From positions 1,798,001 through 1,862,000 of the forward strand of contig NZ_CP092712.1 in assembly GCF_023983475.1 (NCBI RefSeq): a stretch of 64,000 bases of DNA. Reading direction: 5' to 3'. This DNA is from Aliivibrio fischeri ATCC 7744 = JCM 18803 = DSM 507 (GTDB taxonomy: Bacteria; Pseudomonadota; Gammaproteobacteria; Enterobacterales; Vibrionaceae). A program made the position numbers and the translations under genes. Below, in pieces: positions 55,501-64,000 of the stretch (the stretch's first letter is position 1; every line of letters starts with the position of its first letter). The notes under the pieces were generated by a model. The model was not told where the DNA came from. It did not search any database and saw only the letters and a list, made by a program, of their open reading frames with translations.

Positions 55501-56696
55501 GTTTTTATTATCATGTTTTTTTCCAAATTTGGAAAAATAATTAACATCATTTTTAAAAAATCATCCGTAGGTTGATTTAAAGCATCAGTAACAGGAATAT
55601 TCAATTGTTCTGAATACTCTTCAATAACAGCAGTAATTTCTTTCTGAGACATCCCTTCATGATTCAAAGTTAATCCGATAACAGACGTATTAGAAAATAA
55701 TTCAATTAATTCAATTTCAGAAATAACAGATGGCATAAGCATTTCAGGGAAATCACTACGATGAAGTCGTTTAGGTGCATGCTGTAAAATCACACCGACC
55801 GGACAACTTCCTCGTAATATGAAAGCACTAGTAGAAAATGCCGGATGACTTAATGCACCTTGCCCCTCAATAATAATAAGATCTGGATTTTCTTTTTCAT
55901 ACGCTTCAACAATAACAGCTTCTAATTCACCCGCACAGAATTGAGAAGGTACAGCATCTAAAGCTACACTATAAGGAGCCCCTTGAATGATACCAGTCTG
56001 CCCTGTCGCAATCATAATAACTTTAAGCCCTTTCTCTTGTAATATTTTTGTTAAAATAGTTGCAGTTGTTCGCTTTCCTATCGCGCAATCCGTTCCCATA
56101 ACAGCAATACGTGGACAAAGTACATTATGAATTTTACCACTAAATGATTGTAGCTCTTTTTTATCTTTAGGTTTTCGAACATCAATAACATGCACATTAT
56201 AATTTTTACTAGCAGTTATAAATTTAGTATCTTCGCTTAAAAATTCATGTACTCCACTCACAATACTCATATGTAGTGACATTGCATAAAGCATAATTTC
56301 TTTTTCTAAATCAGTTAATATTCCATTAGAAGGCGCAATACCAAAAATGAAGTAATCAGGAAGATCTTTTGCAAGCACAATAGCTTCTTTAATATCTGAA
56401 ACTATAGGAATACCATTTTTTTCATCTCCAAGAACCTCACCTGAATCTAAGCCTGCTTTTGTACTATCAATAACAGAAAGGATTCTATAGTTATGAGAAT
56501 GTCTTATAAGACCATTGGCTGTTTTCCCATCAATATTTCCAAATTGACCTTCACAATAAATAATAGCGGTAGGCGTTATTGGGTTAACTTGAGTAAATAA
56601 TAAATCGAATGGCTTAGATGTGGAGTCAATCTCATCAGTAGATTTTATTACTGTATGGTGTATGGAATTTATGGAGCATTGGTTTAGTTTTAACAT
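55497..56696 (-). CDS. DUF1611 protein (DgcN-like, possible D-amino-acid N-acyltransferase)
   Basis: 399 residues from ATG at 56696, with AGG 8 bases before it. In-frame codons further up run through an mRNA hairpin. A Rossmann-like N-terminal half is followed by a P-loop domain with GTDCAIGKRTT (about 201-211), IATGQTGIIQG and IIEGQGALSHPA, all hallmarks of DUF1611. One DUF1611 member, DgcN of marine bacteria, N-acetylates D-glutamate. Pairing here with an amino-acid racemase fits D-amino-acid metabolism, but the partner deacylase is absent. About 50 residues longer at the N-terminus than I expect for the family. Confidence 0.8.
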   Translation of the reverse strand: MLKLNQCSINSIHHTVIKSTDEIDSTSKPFDLLFTQVNPITPTAIIYCEGQFGNIDGKTANGLIRHSHNYRILSVIDSTKAGLDSGEVLGDEKNGIPIVSDIKEAIVLAKDLPDYFIFGIAPSNGILTDLEKEIMLYAMSLHMSIVSGVHEFLSEDTKFITASKNYNVHVIDVRKPKDKKELQSFSGKIHNVLCPRIAVMGTDCAIGKRTTATILTKILQEKGLKVIMIATGQTGIIQGAPYSVALDAVPSQFCAGELEAVIVEAYEKENPDLIIIEGQGALSHPAFSTSAFILRGSCPVGVILQHAPKRLHRSDFPEMLMPSVISEIELIELFSNTSVIGLTLNHEGMSQKEITAVIEEYSEQLNIPVTDALNQPTDDFLKMMLIIFPNLEKNMIIKT

Positions 56697-57048
56697 AATG
56701 ATGCCTAATAATTTAAGGCTTAGAAGGGCAACTAGCAGATGCCGAATGTCATATCGGAAAGAACAAGAGGTCCCTACTAAGCTGTAGGGAGGAAAGCACA
56801 CAATAGCATATGCTACTTAAATAGCTACAATTAAAAAATATTTAATCCAACAATAGCTACAATTCAGTTACATGCCATCACCATAAATCAAAATAAACTG
56901 GTTATTACCCTCAGTAATAACAGAAACTTAGACACCTAAGAAATGTTTGCTATTTTGTTAATATATGTAACCAATTGGTTATACTTATGGACTTATCATA
57001 TCAATTGTGAATAATAACTATAACTACATTGAAATTACGGATAATCAT
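56697..57048. promoter_or_regulatory. Palindrome-rich divergent control region
   Basis: Between the DUF1611 gene and the outer-membrane protein gene. It holds the hairpin TCCCTAC-TAAGCT-GTAGGGA (56771-56790), the palindrome TAGCATATGCTA (56804-56815), two direct copies of AATAGCTACAATT (56820-56832 and 56852-56864), the dyad GTTATTA/TAATAAC (56901-56921), and the perfect palindrome TAACCAATTGGTTA (56968-56981). No regulator gene is adjacent. Functions are inferred only from symmetry. Confidence 0.5.
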
Positions 57049-57639
57049 ATGAAGTTATTGAGTTTTCTATTATTTATTTTCTTTTCTATTTCAGCTCATG
57101 CTGACAAGTCAGGGTATTACATAACGACTAACCTAGAAAATTCTTCTGTTACTTTTCTTGGCGTTCAAACCGATCTCGATCAAGGTTATAACATTAAAGG
57201 GGGTTATGACTTTCCTATCAGTGAAACCTTTTATATGTCCGTTGAATTAGAATACAACAACATGGGAGCCTTCGATTACGATTGGGCTGATGATAACGAA
57301 TTTGCTAAAAGTCATATTGATGCACACTTCTTCGGCGCTAATCTGAAGTACCGAGCTTATGTTTTTGACTCCGACTTTTTCATCACCAGTATGTTTGGTT
57401 ACGGTTATTATTATTTAGATATGGATGTTAACTTCTATCTAGAGGATGGTGGGAAAGGCTATATTGCAAATGGTTCTCAAAGCCGCAGTGCTCTTGGCTT
57501 ATCTTATGGTTTTGAAGCCGGTTATGATTTTACTGAGCATCTTGCCCTAACTGTCGGTCACAATATTGCTAGAGCTATCATGGATGGCATTGGTTACGAT
57601 TTTGGTACTTCATACCTAGGTTTAAGCTATAAATTCTAA
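57049..57639 (+). CDS. Outer-membrane beta-barrel protein (OmpW/opacity-like)
   Basis: 196 residues from ATG at 57049, which opens a clean signal peptide (LLSFLLFIFFSISAHA|D). An upstream in-frame GTG at 57007 would bury it. The mature part alternates short beta strands with turns, about eight strands. It has many aromatic residues and ends SLSYKF-like with a terminal Phe for barrel assembly. Role unknown. Possibly controlled by the palindrome at 56968-56981. Confidence 0.8.
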   Translation: MKLLSFLLFIFFSISAHADKSGYYITTNLENSSVTFLGVQTDLDQGYNIKGGYDFPISETFYMSVELEYNNMGAFDYDWADDNEFAKSHIDAHFFGANLKYRAYVFDSDFFITSMFGYGYYYLDMDVNFYLEDGGKGYIANGSQSRSALGLSYGFEAGYDFTEHLALTVGHNIARAIMDGIGYDFGTSYLGLSYKF

Positions 57640-57730
57640 CTTTCTCCCGACATAACAAGTTGTTTGGATCATTTCATTCCATTTAAAATATGAGTACACT
57701 TGTTTTAATTATTACAACAGGTGTACTCCT

Positions 57731-58360
57731 ATGAAAATACAATCTATTTTTGCTGCTAGCTTCTGTCTTCTTTCATCTATTTCAGCACATGCCGCTATTC
57801 AATTAACGATACCTGACGAAGTTGAACTGATTCTTGTTGATAACCAAGAAGTAAAGCTAGAGAGCTCATTCTTTTCTACTACGTCAACGCTTGATTTAGA
57901 AAATGGTAAACATCAAATTGTTTTTAGATATAATCCTGTATTCAAGCAAGGTAAAGATAACATCATTGTGTCAAGCGACATCATCGTCTCGACGTTTTCT
58001 GCAGAAGATAAACAAATAAGCTTTAAGTTCCCAACCTATAACTCTCCTGAAAAAGCCAAAGCATTTAATCATGATCTAAATTGGGAGTTAATAGATAAAA
58101 ACAATAATAGTATTCCTTTCGCTCAGTCACAATTGATCTACAACGGAATGCAAGTTGGTCGAAATATTCAATTCGAAGTCGCAAAATTTAATACTACAGA
58201 GCACCCTGCAGCCTTTAAAGAAGGTATGCTTACCGTAACTCATAAAGAAATTAAAAATGAGCAAGGCGAAAATACAGCAGAACAAATGCTGCATTATTGG
58301 TATGAGAAAGCCGATCAAGCTACAAAAGAACGCTTCTTAAAATCAATTACTAATAAGTAA
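57731..58360 (+). CDS. YccT/UPF0319 (DUF2057) periplasmic protein
   Basis: 209 residues. Signal peptide to about residue 21 (SISAHAA), then the DUF2057 pattern LTIPDEVELILVDNQEV, LENGKHQIVFRY and a C-terminal LHYWYEKADQATKERFLKS. In enterobacteria the relative CsgI/YccT restrains curli fibre formation in the periplasm. No curli genes are seen here. Followed 24 bases later by a pilin-like gene. Confidence 0.85.
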   Translation: MKIQSIFAASFCLLSSISAHAAIQLTIPDEVELILVDNQEVKLESSFFSTTSTLDLENGKHQIVFRYNPVFKQGKDNIIVSSDIIVSTFSAEDKQISFKFPTYNSPEKAKAFNHDLNWELIDKNNNSIPFAQSQLIYNGMQVGRNIQFEVAKFNTTEHPAAFKEGMLTVTHKEIKNEQGENTAEQMLHYWYEKADQATKERFLKSITNK

Positions 58361-58384
58361 ATTTATCCACATCAAAGGAATTGT

Positions 58385-58945
58385 ATGGGTAAAAATGGAC
58401 TTGGGTTTACCTTAATCGAACTCGTTATTGCAATTACTGTTATGGCAGTAATTGCAATTATCGCTATTCCAAAATTTTTTAGCTACACCTCAGAATCCTA
58501 CGTTGCTCAAGCAGAAGGGATTGCTCAAAATTTTGAACAAAGTGTTCGATTAACCCAATATCGCTGGATTGCTAGTGGCAATTTACAGTCAGGAAATGAT
58601 GTTCAAGGTTTTGCTAATGATCAGCTTGATGTAAACCTAAATGGCTTTCCTATTGGTATTAATAAAAACAATCCAATGGCACAACCAAATAATATTGGTA
58701 GAGGTAAGAAAGGGTGTAATGATCTTTGGAATACATTATTAAATGACCCACCTAGTGTATCCCACAAAAAAAAGGATGATGCTGATTTTCTATCAATACG
58801 TTATAGCAGTGAAGACAGTAGTTTTCAGGACGCTTGCTACTACATAAATAAGCATTACCAATACACAGCTGATCCGCTCACTTCTGGCATTGTTATTTCA
58901 TATAACTCGACAACAGGCGAAGTTACTGTGATAACGCATTTATAA
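58385..58945 (+). CDS. Orphan type IV pilin-like protein
   Basis: 186 residues. The class III signal MGKNGLG|FTLIELVIAI is cut after Gly7, with the conserved Glu5 of the mature chain. A hydrophobic helix to about residue 30 is followed by a globular head with a likely disulfide pair (KKGCND and QDACYY). Resembles MSHA-type or other minor pilins. No prepilin peptidase or assembly ATPase is nearby, so it must rely on machinery encoded elsewhere. Ribosome site AAAGGAA. Probably co-transcribed with the YccT-like gene. Confidence 0.85.
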   Translation: MGKNGLGFTLIELVIAITVMAVIAIIAIPKFFSYTSESYVAQAEGIAQNFEQSVRLTQYRWIASGNLQSGNDVQGFANDQLDVNLNGFPIGINKNNPMAQPNNIGRGKKGCNDLWNTLLNDPPSVSHKKKDDADFLSIRYSSEDSSFQDACYYINKHYQYTADPLTSGIVISYNSTTGEVTVITHL

Positions 58946-58946
58946 A

Positions 58947-58976
58947 AAAGGCTTATCAACTATGATAAGCCTTTCA
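58947..58976. terminator. Terminator between pilin-like gene and chemoreceptor
   Basis: AAAGGCTTATCA-ACTA-TGATAAGCCTTT between convergent genes. Confidence 0.85.
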
Positions 58977-58991
58977 TTCTTAAAGTTAATA

Positions 58992-60632
58992 TTACACTCT
59001 AAATTGCGACACCAATTGGTCTAATCGCTCACACTGCTCTGATAATAAAGCACAAGCGCTTTCTGATTGGTTTACCATTTCAACCATTTGACCGCTGTTG
59101 TCAGTAATTCGTTGAACGTTATTGTTAACATCTTCGCTCACTTGACTTTGTTGATTAGCCGCCGTTGCAATATGTGTATTCATATCGTTCATAACAATAA
59201 TGGCATTGGTAATTTGAGCTAACGATTGAGATGCTTGGTGAGCTAACTCTATTGTCTCGACACCACTCTGATTACTCGCATTAATTGCCTGAACTGCTTC
59301 TTTTGCACCAAGTTGCAGGCGTTCAATCATTTTTTGAATTTCACCAGTACTATCTTGAGTCTTACTTGCTAACGCTCTTACTTCATCAGCAACAACCGCA
59401 AAACCTCGTCCTTGTTCGCCCGCTCGAGCTGCTTCAATCGCCGCATTAAGTGCTAACAAGTTGGTTTGCTCAGCAATGCCTTTAATCACATCTAAAATAG
59501 AAGCAATATTTGCAACATCAGTATCTAATGTTTGAATCACTTTGCCTGCTTGATTTATCTCATCCGCTAAGCTCTGAATTGAACCAACTGTTTGTTGAAG
59601 AATATTATCAGTAACCTCAGCTTCAGCTGTCGCTCCTTGACTCGCTTCTGCCGCGTCATTCGCATTTTCATTAACGGTAGCACTTGTTACTTGCATTTCA
59701 TGTACTGCTGCTGCAACTACCTCACTCTCTTGTTGCTGATTCATCGAGAATTGAGCTACGTTTTGAGTTTGAGCTTTAATGCTTTCCATTTCAACACGAA
59801 CGGCATTAGATGACACAATCACCTCTTGTACTGTGCCGTGAATTTTAGAAATAAATTGATTGAATGCTTGAGCTAATTTTCCTAGTTCATCAGTAGAATC
59901 AACGCTAATTCGTTTTGATAAATCACCTTCACCAGAAGCAACATCTGACATTGCACTTTCAAGTGAACGAATTGGTTTTACGATCCAATTAATCGATAGC
60001 CAAAGTGCTAACATAGCAACAATAATCGCACTAATCGCACCGACTTCAGATATCAATTTTCCTGCTTCAATACCATCTTGGCTTTGTTTTCTTAACTTAA
60101 CTTGTTCAGCCATAATTAAACGACTGATTGATTTTAGCTGTTTTCTAATGACTTTAAATTGTTTCTCTAACTCTGCACTGTTTTGAACATAATAAGATTG
60201 AGCAGTTTCAGGACGCTCAAATAACGGTTCATAGAGCTGAATCCATCTTTGGGTTGCCGTTATCAAAACAGTCAATTCTGATGCCGTATTCATAGGCAGA
60301 ATCTGGCTGTCATATAAATCTTGTACTTTTTTCATTCTAGGGATGGCTTTATACGCATTATCTTTGAATTCAAAAGTATGATGATCAATATCCGCTTGAG
60401 ACTTTGACAACATAAGGCCTTGAGTTGCTGCGACAACTTGATAAAGATCACGATAGGCGTCTTCCAAATTATCATTAACAGGTTCAACGAACTCAATTAG
60501 TGTTTCATTTACTTCTGCTTGTTCGTTGAATTTGATCACACTTAAAAGTGATATAACACCAAATAGCAAAACAATAATAATAATTGGCATTGCTATTTTG
60601 TAACTGATTGATAAACGTCCAATTAGATTCAT
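58992..60632 (-). CDS. Methyl-accepting chemotaxis protein
   Basis: 546 residues. First membrane helix at about 12-34, then a periplasmic helical sensor of about 150 residues. The second membrane helix is near 190-215, followed by a HAMP domain ([25 protein letters not shown]). The signalling hairpin has the invariant tip [32 protein letters not shown]. It transmits ligand binding to CheA/CheW. The C-terminus has no NWETF-type tether for CheR. Ligand unknown. Confidence 0.94.
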   Translation of the reverse strand: MNLIGRLSISYKIAMPIIIIVLLFGVISLLSVIKFNEQAEVNETLIEFVEPVNDNLEDAYRDLYQVVAATQGLMLSKSQADIDHHTFEFKDNAYKAIPRMKKVQDLYDSQILPMNTASELTVLITATQRWIQLYEPLFERPETAQSYYVQNSAELEKQFKVIRKQLKSISRLIMAEQVKLRKQSQDGIEAGKLISEVGAISAIIVAMLALWLSINWIVKPIRSLESAMSDVASGEGDLSKRISVDSTDELGKLAQAFNQFISKIHGTVQEVIVSSNAVRVEMESIKAQTQNVAQFSMNQQQESEVVAAAVHEMQVTSATVNENANDAAEASQGATAEAEVTDNILQQTVGSIQSLADEINQAGKVIQTLDTDVANIASILDVIKGIAEQTNLLALNAAIEAARAGEQGRGFAVVADEVRALASKTQDSTGEIQKMIERLQLGAKEAVQAINASNQSGVETIELAHQASQSLAQITNAIIVMNDMNTHIATAANQQSQVSEDVNNNVQRITDNSGQMVEMVNQSESACALLSEQCERLDQLVSQFRV

Positions 60633-60766
60633 AACCTCTCCTTAAAGCAAACCAGTTCTAATTTTTCCGGATACTATCAGCAGAAAGCACTAAAATAAAA
60701 CATAAACACCATGAATGCTTGATATAGATCTAATAATTTAAAGTTATACACTTAACCGTTTGTTTT

Positions 60767-63643
60767 TTAATCAAAAAAAGCATCCAATGCCAAAATGGCG
60801 GCGCCATAAACTTGGCTAATTTCATCGTTTTTACATAGAGAAATATCATTATTTTTTCCATACTGCTCATATTGATGACATAACGTATGTAGCTGTATTA
60901 ATCCCATACTACCTGCTGAACCTTTTAATTTATGAGCTAACTGATTCACTTGATAACAATCTTGATCTGAAATTGCCGTTTGTAATTCCTCTAAATTTTC
61001 TTTAGAAGATTCTTTAAAAACACCGACAATTTTACGCATTCGGTCTTCACCTAATACGTTAATATCACCTTGCAATACTTTTTCATTTAGTATCATTTCA
61101 TGTTCCTCTGTTTCGATTCCAGCTTCCATTTCTAGTTGCAAACTCGGAATAATGACGGGGGCTTTCAAATTTGATTTTCCATCATTTAAGATGCGATTCA
61201 ATGTACTTACTAATTGATTTTCAACCAATGGTTTTGCTAAGAAGCCATTAAAACCGGCAGAAAGATAACTCTCAACATCTTCATGAAAAACATGAGCAGA
61301 AACCGCTAACATTGGGAGTTCGTCTTGGTGGTCACCTTTTGTCGCATAAATTTCTCTTAAACGTTTTTGCAAGGTCACGCCATCAGTATCAGGCAAATTA
61401 ATGTCTAATAAAAGTAAATCAAATGGATGATTTTCAATCGCTTCTTCAGCTTTTTTACCCGTATCTACAGCAATAACTTGGTGACCTAGTCGCTCTAAGA
61501 AACCAATAGCAACCATCTGATTAACTGGATTATCTTCCACTAAAAGGATATTAACAGGAGCTATGTCTATTGTTGTTTTATCATCACTCAATGACTCAAC
61601 AGGCTGACCTTCATCAAGCTCAAGGGAGAACCAAAATGTACTACCTTGCCCTTCTATTGAGTCGACACCAATCTCACCATCCATCGCTTCGATTAGACGC
61701 TGACTGATGGCTAGGCCTAACCCTGTTCCACCACTGACTTTCATGCCCTCTTCAGCTTGAGTGAATACATCAAATAAAGTATCTATTTCATGCTCAGCAA
61801 TCCCAACACCGGTATCAATGACTTCAAATAAAAGCGTCGTATCCAAAATAAGGCTTAACTGAATCGTTACGCTACCTGTATGAGTAAATTTAATTGCATT
61901 GCCCACAAAGTTATTTAATACCTGACGAATACGTGAACAATCACCTATCCACCACTCTGGGGTATCAACAGGCGCATTAACCGATAAAGTAATGCCTTTT
62001 TGCTGTGCTCGAGAGCTAAATAAATGATGCACATCTGTGATCATTGATTGAACACTAAAGTTCCTCTTACGAATAGCTAAATGTCCAGCTTCAATTTTTG
62101 AGTAATCAAGTATGTCGTTCAATAAATCTAATAAGTTTTCACCACTACGATTAATAATATCAACATACTGTTTTTGTTGAGCAGTTAAACCGCTCCCACG
62201 GAGCAGCTCACCGGTTCCAAGTACACCATTTAAAGGCGTTCGAATTTCATGGCTCATAGTTGCAAGGAACGCTGATTTTGCTCTGTTTGCTTGCTCTGCG
62301 AGATCCCTTGCCTTATCGTGGTTAATAATCTCGACATTAAGTCGCTCATTACTCGACTTAAGCTCTTGAGTTCGTTGTGCTATTTGTAATTCTAAGCTGT
62401 CTTTATATTCTTTCAGTTCTTGAGCTGTATCCCTGGCAATAAGAATTGAACGTCCCATACGAGCTAACTCATCGTCACCTGTTGTATCTAATTCTATATC
62501 TAATTGACCATTAGCTACGTTAGTGATCGCTTCTTCATATTGATTTAATCGTGTAATCACACGAGCATAAACATAACGCCACATAATGTAGATAACGAGA
62601 CATAAACCAAGCATTGTTATTGATATCAACAATTGCTGAACAACTTTCAATACAAAGTTAACATCAGCGACCGCTTGTTGAGTTACATCATTTGCCTGTT
62701 CAAGTAATTGTGAAATAGTTAAATTAAGCTCTTGAAACTTATGAACGTTTTCATCACCTAACAACTTTAGTTTTTGATTGATATTAACCAGTTGAATTAA
62801 CTCATTAAACAAACGCTCACTCTTTGTTAAATCATTAGCTAGATCAAGCATTTGCTTTGTTCTGCTTGGGTCTTCTACTGCTTGTACCCTACGAGTTATA
62901 ATGGTCATATCACGAGTAAAATCTTGTCTTAACTTCTCTATTTTTTTGATGTTATGACTGTTTCTTGCATCATCTATCGTATTGACCACTTTAAAGGTAA
63001 GTAAGCGTAATTCATGCAAACGCTCTGCTAAATCCAAATCCGTTTCTACTAGAGTATCTAATGCTTTATAGACCGCTTCTTTTTCGCCATTTTCAACTAA
63101 ATCATAAATCTTCACGACATTAGCGATCGTAACAGTATTTGAATTTAATACTTGCGAACGTGATAACTCCTCCAAACGAAGAGCGGTTTCGGTTAACTTC
63201 TGGCTCTTCTCTTGAATAGTTCGATGCAGAACTACTTTCTCACCAACGCCTTCACCCATTGTTGCCAAATTATCGACAATGTCTTGAACTTGAAGATCTA
63301 AACGAGCTAATAACGCTTTATCAAATGGGTAGACACCGAGACCTTTTAAACGGTGATAAAGACTCTCTATCGACTCAAACAGATCTTTGCCGTATTTTTT
63401 TCTATCGTCTTCAGAGTCAACTTGCGAGAGTAATTGAGATGTTGAAATGATCTTTGTACTTAAATCTGAAATGTAACGAGCTTCAATAACCGCTGGTATT
63501 GCCGAATCAATTACCGTTCTTTCTGTTTTTTCTACGTATGAAAACCCAAGAACACCAACAACCGATCCAAATGCCATAAGCGCAATCATCACCATGAATG
63601 TGATAAGCAGCTTGCGACCGATCCCTGTAGAAGCAAATAACAT
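60767..63643 (-). CDS. torS: TMAO-sensing hybrid histidine kinase TorS
   Basis: 958 residues from ATG at 63643 (MLFASTGIGRKLL). A start 14 codons earlier has weaker support. Order: membrane helix, periplasmic helical sensor (about 45-335), second membrane helix, HAMP, HisKA with His465 (MSHEIRTPLNG), HATPase, receiver with Asp747 (LLLLDINLPDTDG), and HPt with His904 (AHKLKGSAGS). This is the full TorS layout. It works with TorT in the periplasm to sense trimethylamine oxide and phosphorylate TorR. The divergent neighbour is torT, which settles the identity. Confidence 0.93.
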   Translation of the reverse strand: MLFASTGIGRKLLITFMVMIALMAFGSVVGVLGFSYVEKTERTVIDSAIPAVIEARYISDLSTKIISTSQLLSQVDSEDDRKKYGKDLFESIESLYHRLKGLGVYPFDKALLARLDLQVQDIVDNLATMGEGVGEKVVLHRTIQEKSQKLTETALRLEELSRSQVLNSNTVTIANVVKIYDLVENGEKEAVYKALDTLVETDLDLAERLHELRLLTFKVVNTIDDARNSHNIKKIEKLRQDFTRDMTIITRRVQAVEDPSRTKQMLDLANDLTKSERLFNELIQLVNINQKLKLLGDENVHKFQELNLTISQLLEQANDVTQQAVADVNFVLKVVQQLLISITMLGLCLVIYIMWRYVYARVITRLNQYEEAITNVANGQLDIELDTTGDDELARMGRSILIARDTAQELKEYKDSLELQIAQRTQELKSSNERLNVEIINHDKARDLAEQANRAKSAFLATMSHEIRTPLNGVLGTGELLRGSGLTAQQKQYVDIINRSGENLLDLLNDILDYSKIEAGHLAIRKRNFSVQSMITDVHHLFSSRAQQKGITLSVNAPVDTPEWWIGDCSRIRQVLNNFVGNAIKFTHTGSVTIQLSLILDTTLLFEVIDTGVGIAEHEIDTLFDVFTQAEEGMKVSGGTGLGLAISQRLIEAMDGEIGVDSIEGQGSTFWFSLELDEGQPVESLSDDKTTIDIAPVNILLVEDNPVNQMVAIGFLERLGHQVIAVDTGKKAEEAIENHPFDLLLLDINLPDTDGVTLQKRLREIYATKGDHQDELPMLAVSAHVFHEDVESYLSAGFNGFLAKPLVENQLVSTLNRILNDGKSNLKAPVIIPSLQLEMEAGIETEEHEMILNEKVLQGDINVLGEDRMRKIVGVFKESSKENLEELQTAISDQDCYQVNQLAHKLKGSAGSMGLIQLHTLCHQYEQYGKNNDISLCKNDEISQVYGAAILALDAFFD

Positions 63644-63716
63644 AATATTGAAACACTTTGGAAAAAGAAGTAATGCGGGTATCATATCACCAACCTAAAG
63701 CCAGTGCGAAGATACC

Positions 63717-64000
63717 ATGAAGCTTACTTTTCATCTTATATACATTATTTTATTCTCTGTCTTTTTATCGCCTCTTGCTCACGCAAAAACGCCTTGGAAA
63801 CTGTGTGCTATTTATCCACATCTAAAAGACTCTTACTGGCTATCTGTTAACTATGGAATGGTAAAAGAAGCTAAAGCTCAACATGTTGAGTTAACCGTCT
63901 ATGAGTCTGGTGGTTACCCTAACGTTGAACGACAGACTCAACAAATCGAACAATGTGTATTAAATGGTTCTAATGCGATCATTTTGGGTACCGTTGACCC
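63717..64000 (+). CDS. torT: TMAO reductase system periplasmic protein TorT (3' end outside window)
   Basis: The frame from ATG at 63717 gives a signal peptide (MKLTFHLIYIILFSVFLSPL, ending AHA|KT) and then a periplasmic-binding-protein fold start: WKLCAIYPHLKDSYWLSVNYGMV and later QIEQCVLNGSNAIILGTVD. It runs open to the window edge at 94 codons. TorT binds TMAO and signals through TorS. It lies only 73 bases from the torS start, in the opposite direction. Confidence 0.88.
   Translation, partial: MKLTFHLIYIILFSVFLSPLAHAKTPWKLCAIYPHLKDSYWLSVNYGMVKEAKAQHVELTVYESGGYPNVERQTQQIEQCVLNGSNAIILGTVD

Noticed and set aside
53722-57048. Prophage or integron explanation for the AT-rich locus
   Set aside because: No integrase, attachment-site repeat, phage gene or attC-like site is visible. 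Only the base composition is unusual.

Overview
This window is most likely chromosomal DNA from an Aliivibrio (Vibrionaceae) species. That rests on the low GC content, the large identical tRNA arrays, a ChiA-2-like chitinase, TorS/TorT, and the mix of vibrio-type housekeeping genes. The genus is inferred from family resemblance read by eye, with no database search. Most of the window is ordinary core genome. It has been edited by three insertion sequences, one deletion-like scar and one small AT-rich accessory locus.

Layout. Positions 1-5400 hold a partial UPF0397/ECF-type transporter gene, a large secreted lipoprotein, a duplicated tRNA-Leu/Gly/Cys cluster with a decayed tRNA-Gly, and a scar where rluF and tesB have both lost their 5' ends. 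Positions 5400-18100 hold a DecR-type regulator divergent from a cysteine desulfhydrase-like enzyme, queC, an RND efflux pair, a six-copy tRNA-Tyr array with a 166-bp period, a small Cys-rich gene under a perfect LexA box, xthA and grxB. Two identical IS3-family elements in opposite orientation sit in this stretch, and one of them rewrites the end of xthA. Positions 18100-29750 hold a basic amino-acid ABC transporter with ARG boxes, a DUF3360-type membrane protein with an FNR-like site, pflB and pflA separated by an ISL3-family element, and roxA. Positions 29750-45600 hold oppABCDF, chitinase, tdk, cysS, ppiB, lpxH, an EAL-HDOD protein, a YchJ-like protein and an NSS transporter. Positions 45600-53800 hold clsA, folE, moeA-moeB and pstSCAB with a Pho box. 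Positions 53800-57000 are an AT-rich minus-strand locus: a DUF1611 protein, a PLP racemase, a frameshifted small lipoprotein and a 58-aa ORF. Positions 57000-64000 hold an outer-membrane barrel protein, a YccT-like protein, an orphan type IV pilin-like protein, a chemoreceptor, and torS divergent from a partial torT.

How the genes work together. Several neighbourhoods form clear functional units: cysteine-responsive detoxification (decR with a desulfhydrase), anaerobic pyruvate cleavage (pflB, pflA), peptide import (opp), phosphate import (pst), molybdopterin synthesis (moeA, moeB) and TMAO sensing (torS, torT). The least explained parts are the DUF1611/racemase locus with its palindrome-rich control region, the SOS-controlled Cys-rich small protein, and the three-way-junction-like leader of pflB.
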